In this document: positions 17,611 to 27,320 of the stretch, piece after piece
Layout: each line of letters opens with the position of its first letter
Position numbering within the stretch: the stretch's first letter is position 1
NCBI RefSeq assembly: GCF_900086595.1
Contig: NZ_LT575472.1
Location: 2,874,743 to 2,938,742, forward strand
DNA from: Clostridium nigeriense
Lineage (GTDB): Bacteria > Bacillota > Clostridia > Clostridiales > Clostridiaceae
Length of the DNA: 64,000 nt
Reading direction: 5' to 3'
Notes under the pieces: model-generated
Database searches by the model: none
What the model was told of the DNA's origin: nothing
The model's input: only the letters and a program-made list of their open reading frames with translations
Translations under genes and position numbers: made by a program

Positions 17611-17643
17611 TAGCTAGCAAAACTCTTTTTATTTTACTAGCTA
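17611..17643 (-). terminator. Hairpin at the end of the zeta pseudogene
   Basis: 12-bp stem TAGCTAGTAAAA/TTTTGCTAGCTA (one G-U pair) on the minus strand, followed by TTTTATATAA. It overlaps the relic stop codon at 17641. Confidence 0.6.
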
Positions 17644-18012
17644 CTTTTGTAGTATATTATTTGCCCAATTAGGTATTTTTTTTAATCCATATTATTTTGC
17701 CATTTCTTATACCTATATGGTATCCTCAACAGGTATTCCATGACCACCCTTGCTCACTCTAATTCTAACTCTAACTCTCTCCTTCGCAACTTTTAGGTTC
17801 TTTATACATACATAATTCATAACTATATAAAAACCATTTTCTTTTGAAAACTTTGTATTCTTTATTATAATCTTTCCATGATCCAATTCTAGATACCATT
17901 TCATCAGTATTTATTCTTTTCTCATCTTTATTTTTATTATAGTATATAGACTTATATATAGAAGTTTTTTCCCGCGCCATTAACCCCAGCAAAATTTATA
18001 TAAGTTCACATA
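17641..18012 (-). pseudogene. Zeta-toxin-type P-loop kinase, frameshifted and internally deleted
   Basis: Read in minus-strand pieces from three frames: FAGVNGAGK (Walker A), then TSIYKSIYYNKNKDEKRI and TDEMVSRIGSWKD (N-terminal third), then VAKERVRVRIRVSKGGHGIP (the Arg-rich C-terminal motif), then NGKIIWIKK and IPNWANNIL at the end. All are in the order seen in zeta-type kinases (UDP-GlcNAc or related substrates), but the middle is missing and the frame breaks at least three times. The two short ORFs that annotators might call here (17713-17904, 17771-17992) are pieces of this relic. Confidence 0.72.
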
Positions 18013-18121
18013 TTAATGACCAATTACCTTCGCTTGTTCTTTCTGTAACACTAAATTCGATAATCTATTTATCAATCATTATATACCAAACCTATCAAAT
18101 AATAAACTTAATATCTTTTTA

Positions 18122-18149
18122 TTTTGGTTGTCCATAGATATGCTTCTCC
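18122..18149 (-). repeat. 28-bp direct repeat, copy 2
   Basis: Partner of 17501-17528 (24 of 28 identical, same orientation). It lies between the zeta pseudogene and the immunity-like relic. Confidence 0.55.
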
Positions 18150-18181
18150 GTAACTAATCCTAAACTTCCAAATTCATTTGA

Positions 18182-18406
18182 TTAACAATTCCAATTTATT
18201 TTTGCTGGATTAGGTTCACCTACTATAGCAATTTCACGTAAAACTTCTTCCATTTTATTGCATTCCCTTGCAGCTATTTGAACTTCCTTGATAATTTTCT
18301 TTGCTTCTACTAGCTTAATTTTTCCTTTAAGCCATTCATTTAGTGCATTTCTTAAACGAAAATCATTAGAATAATCTTTTTCATAAATAGGTAAAATATC
18401 TTCCAT
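18182..18406 (-). pseudogene. Immunity-protein-like fragment
   Basis: 74 codons from the ATG at 18406; the frame stays open upstream (NEHAMEDILPIYEK), suggesting a lost N-terminus. The segment MEDILPIYEKDYSNDFRLRN and the following WLKGKIKLVEAKK... AARECN resemble the putative immunity (Imm5-like) family that starts with CAE..LPIFE..PDD.RPR. The last 20 residues do not fit, so the C-terminus is also altered. Similarity is moderate; it could alternatively be an intact small protein of unknown role. Confidence 0.45.
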
Positions 18407-18486
18407 TGCATGTTCATTACACTATTTTACATTTCACTTCTATTTTTTAATATCTATTTTATAAATCTACCTATATAAATTTGAAT

Positions 18487-19392
18487 TTAACTATAGGTTG
18501 ACTTAATATATAATACATTTTTTATAATTAAATTTGATTTCCACCAATTCTTACTAATATTCCATTGTTCAGGATAATTTTTCCATGTCCATGTAATCCC
18601 CCATGTGCCATTGGATTCTTGAGTATTTAAAATAAATTCACATTCATAATCACATATTTCTTTATTATCCATATAGAAATCACTTGTTTTATTGTCTATG
18701 AATAAAGATGGTTTACATATATAATCAACTTCCCACTTTGATGTGTCATATGTTATAACATGTTGAATTTGTTTTTGTAGTAAATATCTAAATTCATCCA
18801 TATCCAAAATATCATTTATTGAGCTTTCTTTTATATACTCATACAATCTAACAAAACAAGAAACAGTGTGCATAGATTCCATAGGAAAATTTATCTTAAA
18901 ATAATTGTATGCTTCTTTAGCAAGAACACAGGCAAGTTCAAAAAGTTTACTATTTTCATCTGCAAACTTCAATATAAAACCAATAAAGCATGCTGTAGGA
19001 TTATATGATATTTCATTGGAATCTTGAAAATTCCACCATGGTGCATGAGGATAATTATTATTAGTAGCTATTTTATTTGACCATGTATGTCCATCAAAAT
19101 CCTTTCCAGAGGCTAAGTAATTCAATATTCCTTGTATAATTGGATGATCTTTGTCCTTAAGATTTATCTCTTTAATAATTTCCGTGGCAACCCAAGTTTG
19201 AACTGGAGATGAATTAGGATTCCAAAAATCTGGCTCAAGTGCATTCCCAAATCCTCCATCTTCATTTTGATATACCCTCAATGCTGTCAGAACATCTTCC
19301 TTGCTTCCATTTTCAAATAAATACTTCCATCTTGCTATATCAAGTGGCCTAGCATTCTTATAAATAAAATTTCTAGCTTTTTCATAGTACAT
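18487..19392 (-). CDS. Alpha/alpha-barrel protein, prenyltransferase/squalene-cyclase-like
   Basis: 301 aa, no signal peptide. Contains the QW-type repeat of terpenoid cyclase/prenyltransferase barrels: VYQNEDGGFGNALEPDFW near residue 43 and CEFILNTQESNGTWGITWTW near residue 250, with helical pairs between. Similar single-gene proteins are widespread in Firmicutes and annotated as prenyltransferase or hypothetical; the catalytic DxDD motif of squalene-hopene cyclases is not present. A sugar- or lipid-active role cannot be assigned. ATG at 19392 follows GGAGG. Confidence 0.65.
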   Translation of the reverse strand: MYYEKARNFIYKNARPLDIARWKYLFENGSKEDVLTALRVYQNEDGGFGNALEPDFWNPNSSPVQTWVATEIIKEINLKDKDHPIIQGILNYLASGKDFDGHTWSNKIATNNNYPHAPWWNFQDSNEISYNPTACFIGFILKFADENSKLFELACVLAKEAYNYFKINFPMESMHTVSCFVRLYEYIKESSINDILDMDEFRYLLQKQIQHVITYDTSKWEVDYICKPSLFIDNKTSDFYMDNKEICDYECEFILNTQESNGTWGITWTWKNYPEQWNISKNWWKSNLIIKNVLYIKSTYS

Positions 19393-19627
19393 AATTAAAC
19401 CTCCATTTAGTTTATTTATAAAGAAACATCACTACTTACATTTGTACGTAGGAGTAAGTTCTGCTAACTAAATCAAAGATTTAAAGCATCCCTTAAATTC
19501 TCATATATCCCTCTTTCATATTCCAAAAACTTACAAAACAATTATAACATAATTTAAATACTTTTTACTCTAATTGCCTTTATTTTATATTTCATAATTT
19601 TTTGATTGTAATTAATTTATTATATTT

Positions 19628-19673
19628 AAAAAGCTGTCTCAGTAATTTAATAAATTTCTTGAGACAGCTTTTT
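19628..19673 (-). terminator. Intrinsic terminator of the APC permease gene
   Basis: 14-bp stem AAAAAGCTGTCTCA/TGAGACAGCTTTTT with an 18-base loop, U-rich on both strands; it starts 4 bp past the permease stop. Confidence 0.85.
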
Positions 19674-19676
19674 GTT

Positions 19677-21086
19677 TTATTTTACTTTATTTGTTTTCTT
19701 AGCTATATAAGGTAATATTAATCCTAATGCAATTAATATAAATGGAGTTACAATATTTAATACTAATTGGAATATGTCCTTCGAGTACATTCCTCCTATA
19801 CATGCAAATGCTGTAAATGCAAAGCACCAAGCTCCTAAAATTATTCCTAAAGTTTTATTCTTAACAAAATAATATTCTCTTTGGAACTTGTCACCTACTT
19901 TCTTTAATGCTATATAGGCAACAAATACCCATAAATATCTTAATGGCATACATACTGCATTTAGCTTTACAAGCCATTTAACTAAATCATCAACACTTCC
20001 TATTCCAAATGCAGGAACTATTATTAATATAGAAACTATAACAAAAATTAATTTGTGTCCATTTACATATGCACCATTTTTATTTGTGACAAATAATTTT
20101 TCTGGAATAAATCTTCTATCTCCACTATCAAGTAGCATACGTAATGGAGCATCAATAGAAATTATCAGTACAGCAAATTGTCCAATCATATTAGTAATTG
20201 CATAAGCTATAACAAATAAATTTCCTAGGTTATAGTATTCACCTAACTTTTGGAATGCATAATATGCTCCATTTGTCATTAAATCTTTTGGAATATTATT
20301 TGAGTCAAACATCATTCCTAATGAAATTGTTCCAAGTATTGCTGTAACTGCAACCATAACAGCTAAAGCAATCATCCCCTTAGAAAAACCTTTAGCTGGA
20401 TCTTTCATTTGATTTACATATGGAGATATTTTCTCACAACCTCCAACTGCAAAAACTAATATAGATATACTGGTAAAAAATGCAGCATCAAACTTTGGTA
20501 TAAATGTACTTAATGACCAATCAATTTCATTTAATTGAACATTAGTAATTGCTGGGGCTGCCATCATTAATAGTATAAATAGCATAGACATTACAAACAT
20601 AGATGTTCCTGCTAAAGAAGATAACTTCTTTAATGGATTTAATCCTTTTGATGCAATATACATAGCAATTATAAATACAATTAAACAACTTACTTGTAGT
20701 AATTTTGTATCCATACTACTGATTCTTTTATCTTGAAAAATAGCCCAACTTGTTGCAATCATAAAATTATTAGGCTTTTGTGAAAGGTATGGCATATGTA
20801 CAATCCAATATGTCCATCCTGCATAATATGCTAGCTTAGGTCCTATAGTTTCTCCAACCCAAGAACTAACACCGCCCCCATGACTTTTAAATGCTGATCC
20901 TAATTCCCCAACCATCAACGCATATGGTACAAAATAAATTGCAAAAATAATTAACCAAGCAACAATTGCTTGTAATCCATTGTATTCAGAAAATCCGTTG
21001 ATTACATTACCAAATCCCCAAACTCCTGAAAAGGCCATTAATGCAAGACTATACCACATAATCTTTTTGCTTTTGTTTTCCGGCAT
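19677..21086 (-). CDS. APC-superfamily amino acid permease (YjeM/GadC-like)
   Basis: 469 aa with 12 predicted TM helices. The unwound TM1 region GVWGFGNVINGFSEYNG and the long TM3 GGGVSSWVGETIGPKL are typical of the glutamate:GABA antiporter/YjeM branch of the APC superfamily. The substrate is probably an amino acid or its decarboxylation product; it cannot be read from sequence, and no decarboxylase gene is adjacent. Monocistronic, with terminators on both sides. Confidence 0.8.
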   Translation of the reverse strand: MPENKSKKIMWYSLALMAFSGVWGFGNVINGFSEYNGLQAIVAWLIIFAIYFVPYALMVGELGSAFKSHGGGVSSWVGETIGPKLAYYAGWTYWIVHMPYLSQKPNNFMIATSWAIFQDKRISSMDTKLLQVSCLIVFIIAMYIASKGLNPLKKLSSLAGTSMFVMSMLFILLMMAAPAITNVQLNEIDWSLSTFIPKFDAAFFTSISILVFAVGGCEKISPYVNQMKDPAKGFSKGMIALAVMVAVTAILGTISLGMMFDSNNIPKDLMTNGAYYAFQKLGEYYNLGNLFVIAYAITNMIGQFAVLIISIDAPLRMLLDSGDRRFIPEKLFVTNKNGAYVNGHKLIFVIVSILIIVPAFGIGSVDDLVKWLVKLNAVCMPLRYLWVFVAYIALKKVGDKFQREYYFVKNKTLGIILGAWCFAFTAFACIGGMYSKDIFQLVLNIVTPFILIALGLILPYIAKKTNKVK

Positions 21087-21116
21087 TTTTAAAACCTCAC
21101 TTTAATTAAAATAATA

Positions 21117-21150
21117 AAGGCTATAATATAGTTTCATATATTATAGCCTT
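21117..21150 (-). terminator. Intrinsic terminator of the two-component/lipoprotein operon
   Basis: 14-bp perfect stem AAGGCTATAATATA/TATATTATAGCCTT with a 6-base loop, followed on the minus strand by TTATTATTTT. Located 50 bp after the lipoprotein stop. Confidence 0.85.
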
Positions 21151-21202
21151 CACTATTTTAACATCTTTTTTATATAATTTTCAAATAATAAAGTGAATTT
21201 TA

Positions 21203-22438
21203 TTATTTAACTTCATATATTTCATAATAAATATCATCTATTGTTATAGCTCCATCTATTGTTTTGGAATTAATATATTGAACATAAAATTTATTTTCTT
21301 TATTGCTCCATCCTTTAATAGACATATATTCCTTATAATTATCATCAACTACCATTGAATTTGTGAAATCTTGAAAATTAGATATTTCTAAATTATCATT
21401 TATTCTGGCTATACCTATACTTTTCTCATCCTGTGGTCCTGAATTTTCTATTAATACTAAGTCTTTTTCTTTATTTAACTTAAAAAATGAATACAAATAA
21501 TCTAATTCAATTTCTTTTGTTAACTCTTTGCTATCTATATCGTATCTCCATACACCATATTTTTCTTCCACAAACCCAGAAAACAATATCTTATTGTTAC
21601 TATATATAATTCCACCTCTAACCCAAAAATCTATTCCACTTTTATCATCAAGTATAACATTGAACTTATTATCTTCGATATATCCTATAGTTGTAGAAGA
21701 ACCATTTTCTAACAATATATATATTTTTTCTCCATCTATCATTAAGACACTTTTAAAATTATTTTTTATAATATCTATAATCGATCCGGTTAGTTCATAA
21801 TATTTGTCCTTAACTGTATCTATTATTGATATTTTTTCAATTCCACTTCCCTCATCAAAGAAATAAATGTCTAATTTTCCATCATCACTTATTTGAAATC
21901 TGTTTAAATTTCCTTTTGTATCTTCTATTAATTTTTTATATGCAGTTAATTCCTTTAGACTACAATCTTCATCTAAAATATATACTTTATTATCTTTTAA
22001 AATTCTGAAATTTTCTGATGCGCCCATATAATCTACAAGTAATTGTCCACTTATCTCTTTATTATCCCAATTAATTATGTTTCTATCATTATCTAATACA
22101 TCCGTTATATTTCCTATATATAAACTATCAATGTATATCTTGGGGAACTGACTAGAATAAATAGCTTCCTCCTCCCCCTCCCTTTCACTATGATAATTTA
22201 TTTCTATTAACCTATCATCATTTCTTATTAATGCTCCATTTTTATTTCCACTAAGATTTTCAGTTTTTAAAACCTTAGTAACCTTAAGTATATTATTTGA
22301 ATTAGCAGTTTCATTTGCATCATCATCAATTATTATGCTATCTATAACCTTATCTTCTTTGAATATGCTATTAGAACATCCTATGGCTGTACTTAAAGTA
22401 ATAATTATTAATCCTATAAATATTTTTTTTATTATCAT
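21203..22438 (-). CDS. Lipoprotein, beta-propeller-like, associated with a two-component system
   Basis: 411 aa. Signal peptide with lipobox STAIGC (Cys at about residue 21), so anchored outside the membrane. The rest is a run of beta strands with repeated Y/W-bearing turns (RILKDNKVYILDEDCSLKEL, KIYILLENGSSTTIGYIE, GVWRYDIDSKELTKE), resembling DUF5050/propeller lipoproteins. Transcribed after the response regulator and histidine kinase, 75 bp downstream of the kinase, so it may be the regulated or sensory partner. Exact role unknown. Confidence 0.65.
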   Translation of the reverse strand: MIIKKIFIGLIIITLSTAIGCSNSIFKEDKVIDSIIIDDDANETANSNNILKVTKVLKTENLSGNKNGALIRNDDRLIEINYHSEREGEEEAIYSSQFPKIYIDSLYIGNITDVLDNDRNIINWDNKEISGQLLVDYMGASENFRILKDNKVYILDEDCSLKELTAYKKLIEDTKGNLNRFQISDDGKLDIYFFDEGSGIEKISIIDTVKDKYYELTGSIIDIIKNNFKSVLMIDGEKIYILLENGSSTTIGYIEDNKFNVILDDKSGIDFWVRGGIIYSNNKILFSGFVEEKYGVWRYDIDSKELTKEIELDYLYSFFKLNKEKDLVLIENSGPQDEKSIGIARINDNLEISNFQDFTNSMVVDDNYKEYMSIKGWSNKENKFYVQYINSKTIDGAITIDDIYYEIYEVK

Positions 22439-22512
22439 TTTATCTCTCCCCTTCCTAAATTTATTTTAATAAATTCTTATTTTCAAAATAATACCAAGTT
22501 ATTTCTAAGATG

Positions 22513-23934
22513 TTAATTTTTAGGGAGATTTACTATAAATTTTGTTTCATCATTATTTAATGTTACTTCTATACTTCCCTTATGTCCTAAAACTATATTT
22601 TTGCATATATAAAGCCCAAGTCCATTAGAATCTTTACTAGAAAACCCTTTTTCTTCTATTTTTATAAAAGGATCAAATATCTTATCTTTAAATTCAATAG
22701 GTATCTTCTTTCCTTTAGTTAATATTGAAAACTGAAAAGTCTCATTTTCTTCTTTTGTTTCTATAGTTATACTAGTGTTTTCATAGGAATATTTAATTCC
22801 ATTGTCTATTAAATTGCTAAATAACATAGTTAGATACTGTTTATTTCCTCTTATAATTTCTTTGTTAATGTTGTTAATTATTTCTAGTTCCTTTTCAATA
22901 ATCTTTGGATATTTTTCAATTAATAAATCCTCTATAATATTTTTTATGTTAACTTCTTCAAAAGAATATTCTTTTAAATCACTACTTTGCTTTGATATAT
23001 TAAGTAATGATATTACCATTTCATGCATTCTATTACTTTCAGAAATTATTCTATCTAAAGCACTTCTTTTAAATTCATCATCATTAAAATCATCACTTCT
23101 TAAAATTTGTGCATAGCCAGAAATATTAGTTAAAGGGGTTTTTAACTCATGAGTAATATTTCTAAATATGTTTTTTTCTTGCTCTTCTTTATTTTTTAGC
23201 CTCTCACTCATATTGTTAAAGCTATCTATAAGAACTCCAATTTCTTCATTAGATTTATTTTCTATTTTCTCTGGATAACTTCCTATTGATATTTCTGAAA
23301 GCTTCTCTTTTAAAAGCACAATTGGTTTTATAATCTTTGATAATATAAAATAAATAGAAATAAAAATAGCTAAAAATAGTAATAGAACTATACTATTAAC
23401 TAGCTTTTTTATTGTTATATTTCTTATATAGTCCTCACTATAGTCCTTAATTAAAACTAATGTACATATTTGATCATTATAACTTTTGTAAATAGGTACA
23501 CTTAATTTACCTAATATGCTTCCATTCTTGCTTTCTATATCAAGCATTGTTTTATTATTCTTCGCCTCATCAAAGGATGGTGGTAAATCTTTCAAAATAC
23601 TTAAATTTACAACTTTTTCATTAGTTATACCTGTTGAAATAACATTTCCATTTATATCATAAAATATTCCTTGAGTATTTACCCTTTCAACCACAAATCT
23701 TATCATCTTATTATCAAAATAATTTATATTTATATTACTTTTTTCTATGCTATTTAATGCTATATAATCCTCTAAATTTTTTGATGAAATATAGTAAATA
23801 TCTTGCATATCATTTTTAATAAAATCTTCAAATTCTTTATCAAAGAACTTGTCCATAACTAAATTAAAGGATATTGTTGATAATAAAAATATTAATAATA
23901 ATACTATTCCATACTTTTTTCTAATGGTTAACAT
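22513..23934 (-). CDS. Sensor histidine kinase (HAMP-HisKA-HATPase)
   Basis: 473 aa. TM1 at residues 10-26, an extracytoplasmic sensor of about 150 residues, TM2 at 179-198, a HAMP region, and a HisKA dimerisation helix with phospho-acceptor His near residue 262 (NITHELKTPLTNISG). The catalytic domain has an N box (LFSNLIDNGIKYS) and a G2 box (NGLGLYICKN). The F/G1 region is divergent. Overlaps the response regulator by 14 bp (23921-23934), so the two are coupled. It may sense cell-envelope stress or a cationic peptide; the signal is not known. Confidence 0.92.
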   Translation of the reverse strand: MLTIRKKYGIVLLLIFLLSTISFNLVMDKFFDKEFEDFIKNDMQDIYYISSKNLEDYIALNSIEKSNININYFDNKMIRFVVERVNTQGIFYDINGNVISTGITNEKVVNLSILKDLPPSFDEAKNNKTMLDIESKNGSILGKLSVPIYKSYNDQICTLVLIKDYSEDYIRNITIKKLVNSIVLLLFLAIFISIYFILSKIIKPIVLLKEKLSEISIGSYPEKIENKSNEEIGVLIDSFNNMSERLKNKEEQEKNIFRNITHELKTPLTNISGYAQILRSDDFNDDEFKRSALDRIISESNRMHEMVISLLNISKQSSDLKEYSFEEVNIKNIIEDLLIEKYPKIIEKELEIINNINKEIIRGNKQYLTMLFSNLIDNGIKYSYENTSITIETKEENETFQFSILTKGKKIPIEFKDKIFDPFIKIEEKGFSSKDSNGLGLYICKNIVLGHKGSIEVTLNNDETKFIVNLPKN

Positions 23935-24616
23935 CCTTCACCTTTAAGATATAGCCAACTCCAAAAACAGTTTCTATATTTAATTCCTTTCCTAATTTCT
24001 GCCTTAATCTAGTTATATGAACATCAACAGTTCTAGTATCTCCTAAATAATCATATCCCCAAACTAAATCTAACAATTGATTTCTAGAATAAACTTTATT
24101 TCGATTCTTAGATAAAAATAATAGTAGTTCAAATTCCCTTGGCTTTAATTGAATCTCCTTATCTAAAACAGTTACTATTCTACACTCTTCACTAATTTTT
24201 ATATTATCTATAATAATGTCCTTTTCTTCTATTTTTTCATTTGATTTTTTAATTTCTTCTCTAAGCCTAAGGGCTACCCTTATTCTAGTAATTACTTCTC
24301 TAATATCAAAAGGCTTTGTAATATAATCATCTGCCCCAAGTTCTAAACCTAATATTTTATCCATAATATCTATTCTAGCAGTAAGCATAATTATAGGAAT
24401 TTTGTACTTTGAAATTTTTCTACAAACACTAAAACCATCTGTATCATTTAACATTATATCTAGTAATATTAAATCTGGATTAAAGCTTATTATTTCATTT
24501 TCAGCTTCTAATCCATTTGGATTTACTTTCACCTTATATCCTTCCTTCATTAAGGAAAATCTTAATATTTCACTTATGTCCCTATCATCTTCTATAATTA
24601 ATATATTTTCTCTCAT
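23921..24616 (-). CDS. OmpR/PhoB-family response regulator
   Basis: 231 aa. Receiver domain with acidic pocket E9/D10/D11 and phospho-acceptor D53 (LILLDIMLND), a conserved Thr (MLTAR) and Lys (DDYITKPFD), then a winged-helix DNA-binding domain with the recognition helix in YLGDTRTVDVHITRLRQKLG. It is the first gene of the operon with the histidine kinase and lipoprotein. The upstream region (24617-24760) is AT-rich; no clear direct repeat for an OmpR-type operator could be picked out. Confidence 0.93.
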   Translation of the reverse strand: MRENILIIEDDRDISEILRFSLMKEGYKVKVNPNGLEAENEIISFNPDLILLDIMLNDTDGFSVCRKISKYKIPIIMLTARIDIMDKILGLELGADDYITKPFDIREVITRIRVALRLREEIKKSNEKIEEKDIIIDNIKISEECRIVTVLDKEIQLKPREFELLLFLSKNRNKVYSRNQLLDLVWGYDYLGDTRTVDVHITRLRQKLGKELNIETVFGVGYILKVKDVNH

Positions 24617-24760
24617 TTTTTCTCCTACCCATCATATATTTATTTACATTATAATCTATAAATATTAATATCCTTTAACAACTTGTTTCCAAGTTGTTAA
24701 CAAACTTATTTAAATATACACTTATATATTATACATTTTATTCCTTTTTATATAAATAAA

Positions 24761-24830
24761 AAGTGTTAAAGTATCATATCCAGGTTCCGTCGCAAGCTCC
24801 AAGTCACCTTTCTATGATATTTTAACACTT
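24761..24830 (-). terminator. Long hairpin with conserved loop (copy 1), terminator of the dCMP deaminase gene
   Basis: 18-bp stem (24761-24778 with 24813-24830, one wobble) and a 34-base loop. A U-rich tract follows on the minus strand (CTTTTTATTTAT), so it should terminate the deaminase gene. The loop contains GTTCCGTCGCAAGCTCCAAG, nearly the same as the loop of the hairpin at 25586-25654, which is in the opposite orientation. Confidence 0.7.
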
Positions 24831-24885
24831 CAAAACTGAATGATAGAAATTATAAAAAATGGAAGCTAGTGCTCCCATATCTAAA

Positions 24886-25380
24886 TTAAATATCATTTAC
24901 ATCAAAAGATATTCCTATATTCTTATTTTTTGGTTCTAGTTTAGTCATTTTAACTCCAGCAGCACTAAACATCCTTTTAGAAGCTTTAACTATATCTGTA
25001 TCTGCATATTTATCTGATAAATATACTACTTCCTTAATACCAGATTGTATTATTGCCTTAGCACATTCATTGCATGGAAATAAAGCAACATATACTTTTG
25101 AACCTACTAAACTAGTTCCTCTACTATTTAATATTGCATTTAATTCTGCATGAACTACATAGGGATATTTAGTTTCAAGCATATCACCTTCTCTATCCCA
25201 TGGAAATTCATCATCAGAACATCCTCTCGGTAATCCATTATATCCTTGACTTAAAATCTTATTATCATTATCAACTATACATGCTCCAACCTGAGTGCTT
25301 GGATCCTTACTTCTCATTCCAGCTAAAATAGCAACTCCCATAAAGTACTCATCCCAAGATATGTAATCACTTCTTTTCAA
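24886..25380 (-). CDS. dCMP/deoxycytidylate deaminase family protein (ComEB-like)
   Basis: 164 aa. Zinc-dependent cytidine deaminase fold: HAELNAIL (His and catalytic Glu) and PCNECAKAII (zinc Cys pair). STQVGACIVD and GYNGLPRGCSDDEFPW identify the dCMP deaminase group that supplies dUMP for dTTP synthesis. Full length for the family. Stands alone between two long hairpins that share a loop sequence. ATG at 25380. Confidence 0.9.
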   Translation of the reverse strand: MKRSDYISWDEYFMGVAILAGMRSKDPSTQVGACIVDNDNKILSQGYNGLPRGCSDDEFPWDREGDMLETKYPYVVHAELNAILNSRGTSLVGSKVYVALFPCNECAKAIIQSGIKEVVYLSDKYADTDIVKASKRMFSAAGVKMTKLEPKNKNIGISFDVNDI

Positions 25381-25585
25381 ATAAATCCCCCCATTAGATA
25401 ATTAATAATTAAAAATGAAGAATGAAAAACATTGCTTATTTTTTCATTCTACCCTTTATTTATCTTTAGTAAGTTTGATATTAACTTGATTATACTTCTT
25501 TATTATAACATCAAATTCAAAATATTCTATATTAATTAAGCTTTTATAAATTCCAAAGTATGAGGAATTTACTACTTTAGTATGT

Positions 25586-25654
25586 AAAAGGGAGAAATCA
25601 TTTTGCGATGACTTGGAGTTTACGACTGAACAAGCAAAATAATTTCTCCCTTTT
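25586..25654 (-). terminator. Long hairpin with conserved loop (copy 2), terminator of the fatty acid synthesis operon
   Basis: 21-bp stem (25586-25606 with 25634-25654, one wobble on the minus strand) with a 27-base loop, starting directly at the end of accA. On the minus strand the loop carries GTTCAGTCGTAAACTCCAAG, nearly matching copy 1. T-runs on the plus strand are stronger than on the minus strand, yet position fits termination of the fab operon. Confidence 0.65.
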
Positions 25655-25655
25655 T

Positions 25656-26447
25656 TTACTTAAATTTTCTAAACCTTTGATATCTTTCTTCTAATAGAAC
25701 TTTTTTTGGTTTTCTTAATAAAATTCTAAATTCACTAATTAATTCATCTTTTATTGAAGTTGCAACTAAATCTAAATTTTTATGTGCTCCACCCTTAGGC
25801 TCTTTTATAATTTTTTCAATTATTCCTCTTTCTAAAAGCTCATAGGATGTTATTCCCATAATTTCTGCTACATCTTTTGATTTAGATGGGTCCTTTAATA
25901 ATATTGATGCAAAACCTTCAGGTGATAAAATTGAATAAACCGAGTTTTCAAGCATCCATACTCTATCTCCACAAGCTAATGCAATAGCACCACCACTACC
26001 ACCTTCACCAATTATTATTGATATTATAGGTACATTAATTTGTGATATTTCAATTAAATTTCTAGCAATAGCTTCTCCTTGCCCTCTTTCTTCTGCACCA
26101 ATACCGCAATATGCTCCTGATGTATTTATAAAACAAACTATTGGTCTATTAAACTTTTCTGCTTGCTTCATTAATCTTAAGGCCTTTCTATATCCTTCAG
26201 GATGTGGAGATCCAAAATTTCTCTCCATATTTTCCTTTAAGTCCTTACCTTTTTGAATTCCTATTATTGTAACTGGCATGTTATTCAATAATCCTATTCC
26301 ACCTACAATAGATTTATCATCTTTAAATAACCTATCTCCATGTAATTCAAAAAAATTCGTGAATATTTTATCTATATAATCTAGTGTAGTTGGTCTTTCT
26401 ATCATTCTAGCAATTTGTAATCTATCATAAGCTTTAATATTCTTCAC
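25656..26447 (-). CDS. accA: Acetyl-CoA carboxylase carboxyltransferase subunit alpha
   Basis: 263 aa, shorter than E. coli AccA (319) but standard for clostridia. Transfers the carboxyl group from carboxybiotin to acetyl-CoA together with AccD. Recognisable carboxyltransferase segments: [35 protein letters not shown] and [13 protein letters not shown] (oxyanion hole), then [17 protein letters not shown]. Last gene of the fatty acid synthesis operon; its start is 2 bp from the accD stop, so the two subunits are made together. Confidence 0.95.
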   Translation of the reverse strand: MKNIKAYDRLQIARMIERPTTLDYIDKIFTNFFELHGDRLFKDDKSIVGGIGLLNNMPVTIIGIQKGKDLKENMERNFGSPHPEGYRKALRLMKQAEKFNRPIVCFINTSGAYCGIGAEERGQGEAIARNLIEISQINVPIISIIIGEGGSGGAIALACGDRVWMLENSVYSILSPEGFASILLKDPSKSKDVAEIMGITSYELLERGIIEKIIKEPKGGAHKNLDLVATSIKDELISEFRILLRKPKKVLLEERYQRFRKFK

Positions 26448-26449
26448 AA

Positions 26450-27307
26450 CTACACCTCCTTACTTTTATGAAAACTTAAAAGAGTTGAAAGAGCCATTTT
26501 TAAATTTTGTCTTTTAATAATATTATCTATAAATCCGTGTTCTAATAAAAATTCTGCACTTTGAAAATCTTCAGGCAATTTTTCTTTTATAGTTCCTTCA
26601 ATTACTCTTCTTCCTGCAAAGCCTACTAATGCTTTTGGTTCTGCTAATATTATATCTCCAAGCATTGCAAAACTTGCTGTTACTCCACCAGTAGTTGGAT
26701 CTGTTAATACCGTTATATAAAGCAGTCCTGCTTCACTATGTCTTGCTAAAGCGCTACTTATTTTAGCCATTTGCATAAGGGATAATATTCCTTCTTGCAT
26801 TCTAGCCCCACCTGATGCTGTAAATATGACTATAGGTAATTTTCTTTTAGTAGCTTCTTCCACTGCTAAAGTAAGCTTCTCTCCTACTACAGTTCCCATG
26901 CTTCCCATTAAGAAGTTAGAATCCATTACTGCAATAAAAGCTTTATTACCACCAATTTCACATTCCCCTGTAACTACAGCTTCATTTGTTCCACTTTTTT
27001 CTTCATTATTTTTTAGTTTTTCTTCATAGTTTGGAAAGTCCATTGGATTTTTTGATTTCATATGTTTATTAAATTCTTTAAAAGAACCTTTATCACAAAT
27101 TTGGCTTATTCTTTCATAACTACCAAGCCTAAAATGATAATTACAATTAGTACATATATTATAATTTTCTTCTAAAGATTTTTTATATAAAATCTTGCCA
27201 CAATTACTGCATTTTATCCAAGTTCCATCTGGAACTACTGGTATATCTTTTTCTTCTATTTGACTTATGTTTATAACACCATACTGTCTTTTCTTAAAAA
27301 TCCCCAT
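26450..27307 (-). CDS. accD: Acetyl-CoA carboxylase carboxyltransferase subunit beta
   Basis: 285 aa. N-terminal zinc ribbon with two CxxC pairs ([10 protein letters not shown] and [10 protein letters not shown]), then the crotonase-fold carboxyltransferase: [20 protein letters not shown] and [16 protein letters not shown]. Pairs with AccA to form the carboxyltransferase. Follows accC by 13 bp in the same operon. Confidence 0.95.
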   Translation of the reverse strand: MGIFKKRQYGVINISQIEEKDIPVVPDGTWIKCSNCGKILYKKSLEENYNICTNCNYHFRLGSYERISQICDKGSFKEFNKHMKSKNPMDFPNYEEKLKNNEEKSGTNEAVVTGECEIGGNKAFIAVMDSNFLMGSMGTVVGEKLTLAVEEATKRKLPIVIFTASGGARMQEGILSLMQMAKISSALARHSEAGLLYITVLTDPTTGGVTASFAMLGDIILAEPKALVGFAGRRVIEGTIKEKLPEDFQSAEFLLEHGFIDNIIKRQNLKMALSTLLSFHKSKEV

Positions 27308-27320
27308 ATTTTTTCACCAA

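Larger units (their letters stand above)
17241..17640. other. 400-bp intergenic stretch upstream of the STAND gene, with a small relic ORF and a terminator-like hairpin
   Basis: Contains the STAND gene promoter region (very AT-rich, no clear -35/-10), a hairpin at 17427-17450, and at 17465-17563 a 32-codon minus-strand relic with no recognisable family. The 28-bp sequence at 17501-17528 recurs at 18122-18149. Nothing else is visible. Confidence 0.5.

Noticed and set aside
17713..17992. Two overlapping short ORFs that could be called as independent small proteins
   Set aside because: Each contains a piece of the same zeta-type kinase (N-terminal third and C-terminal motif), so they are parts of one pseudogene.
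24761..24830. Cloverleaf or T-box-like tRNA relative
   Set aside because: One long stem and a loop only; no acceptor CCA, anticodon arm or T-box sequence.
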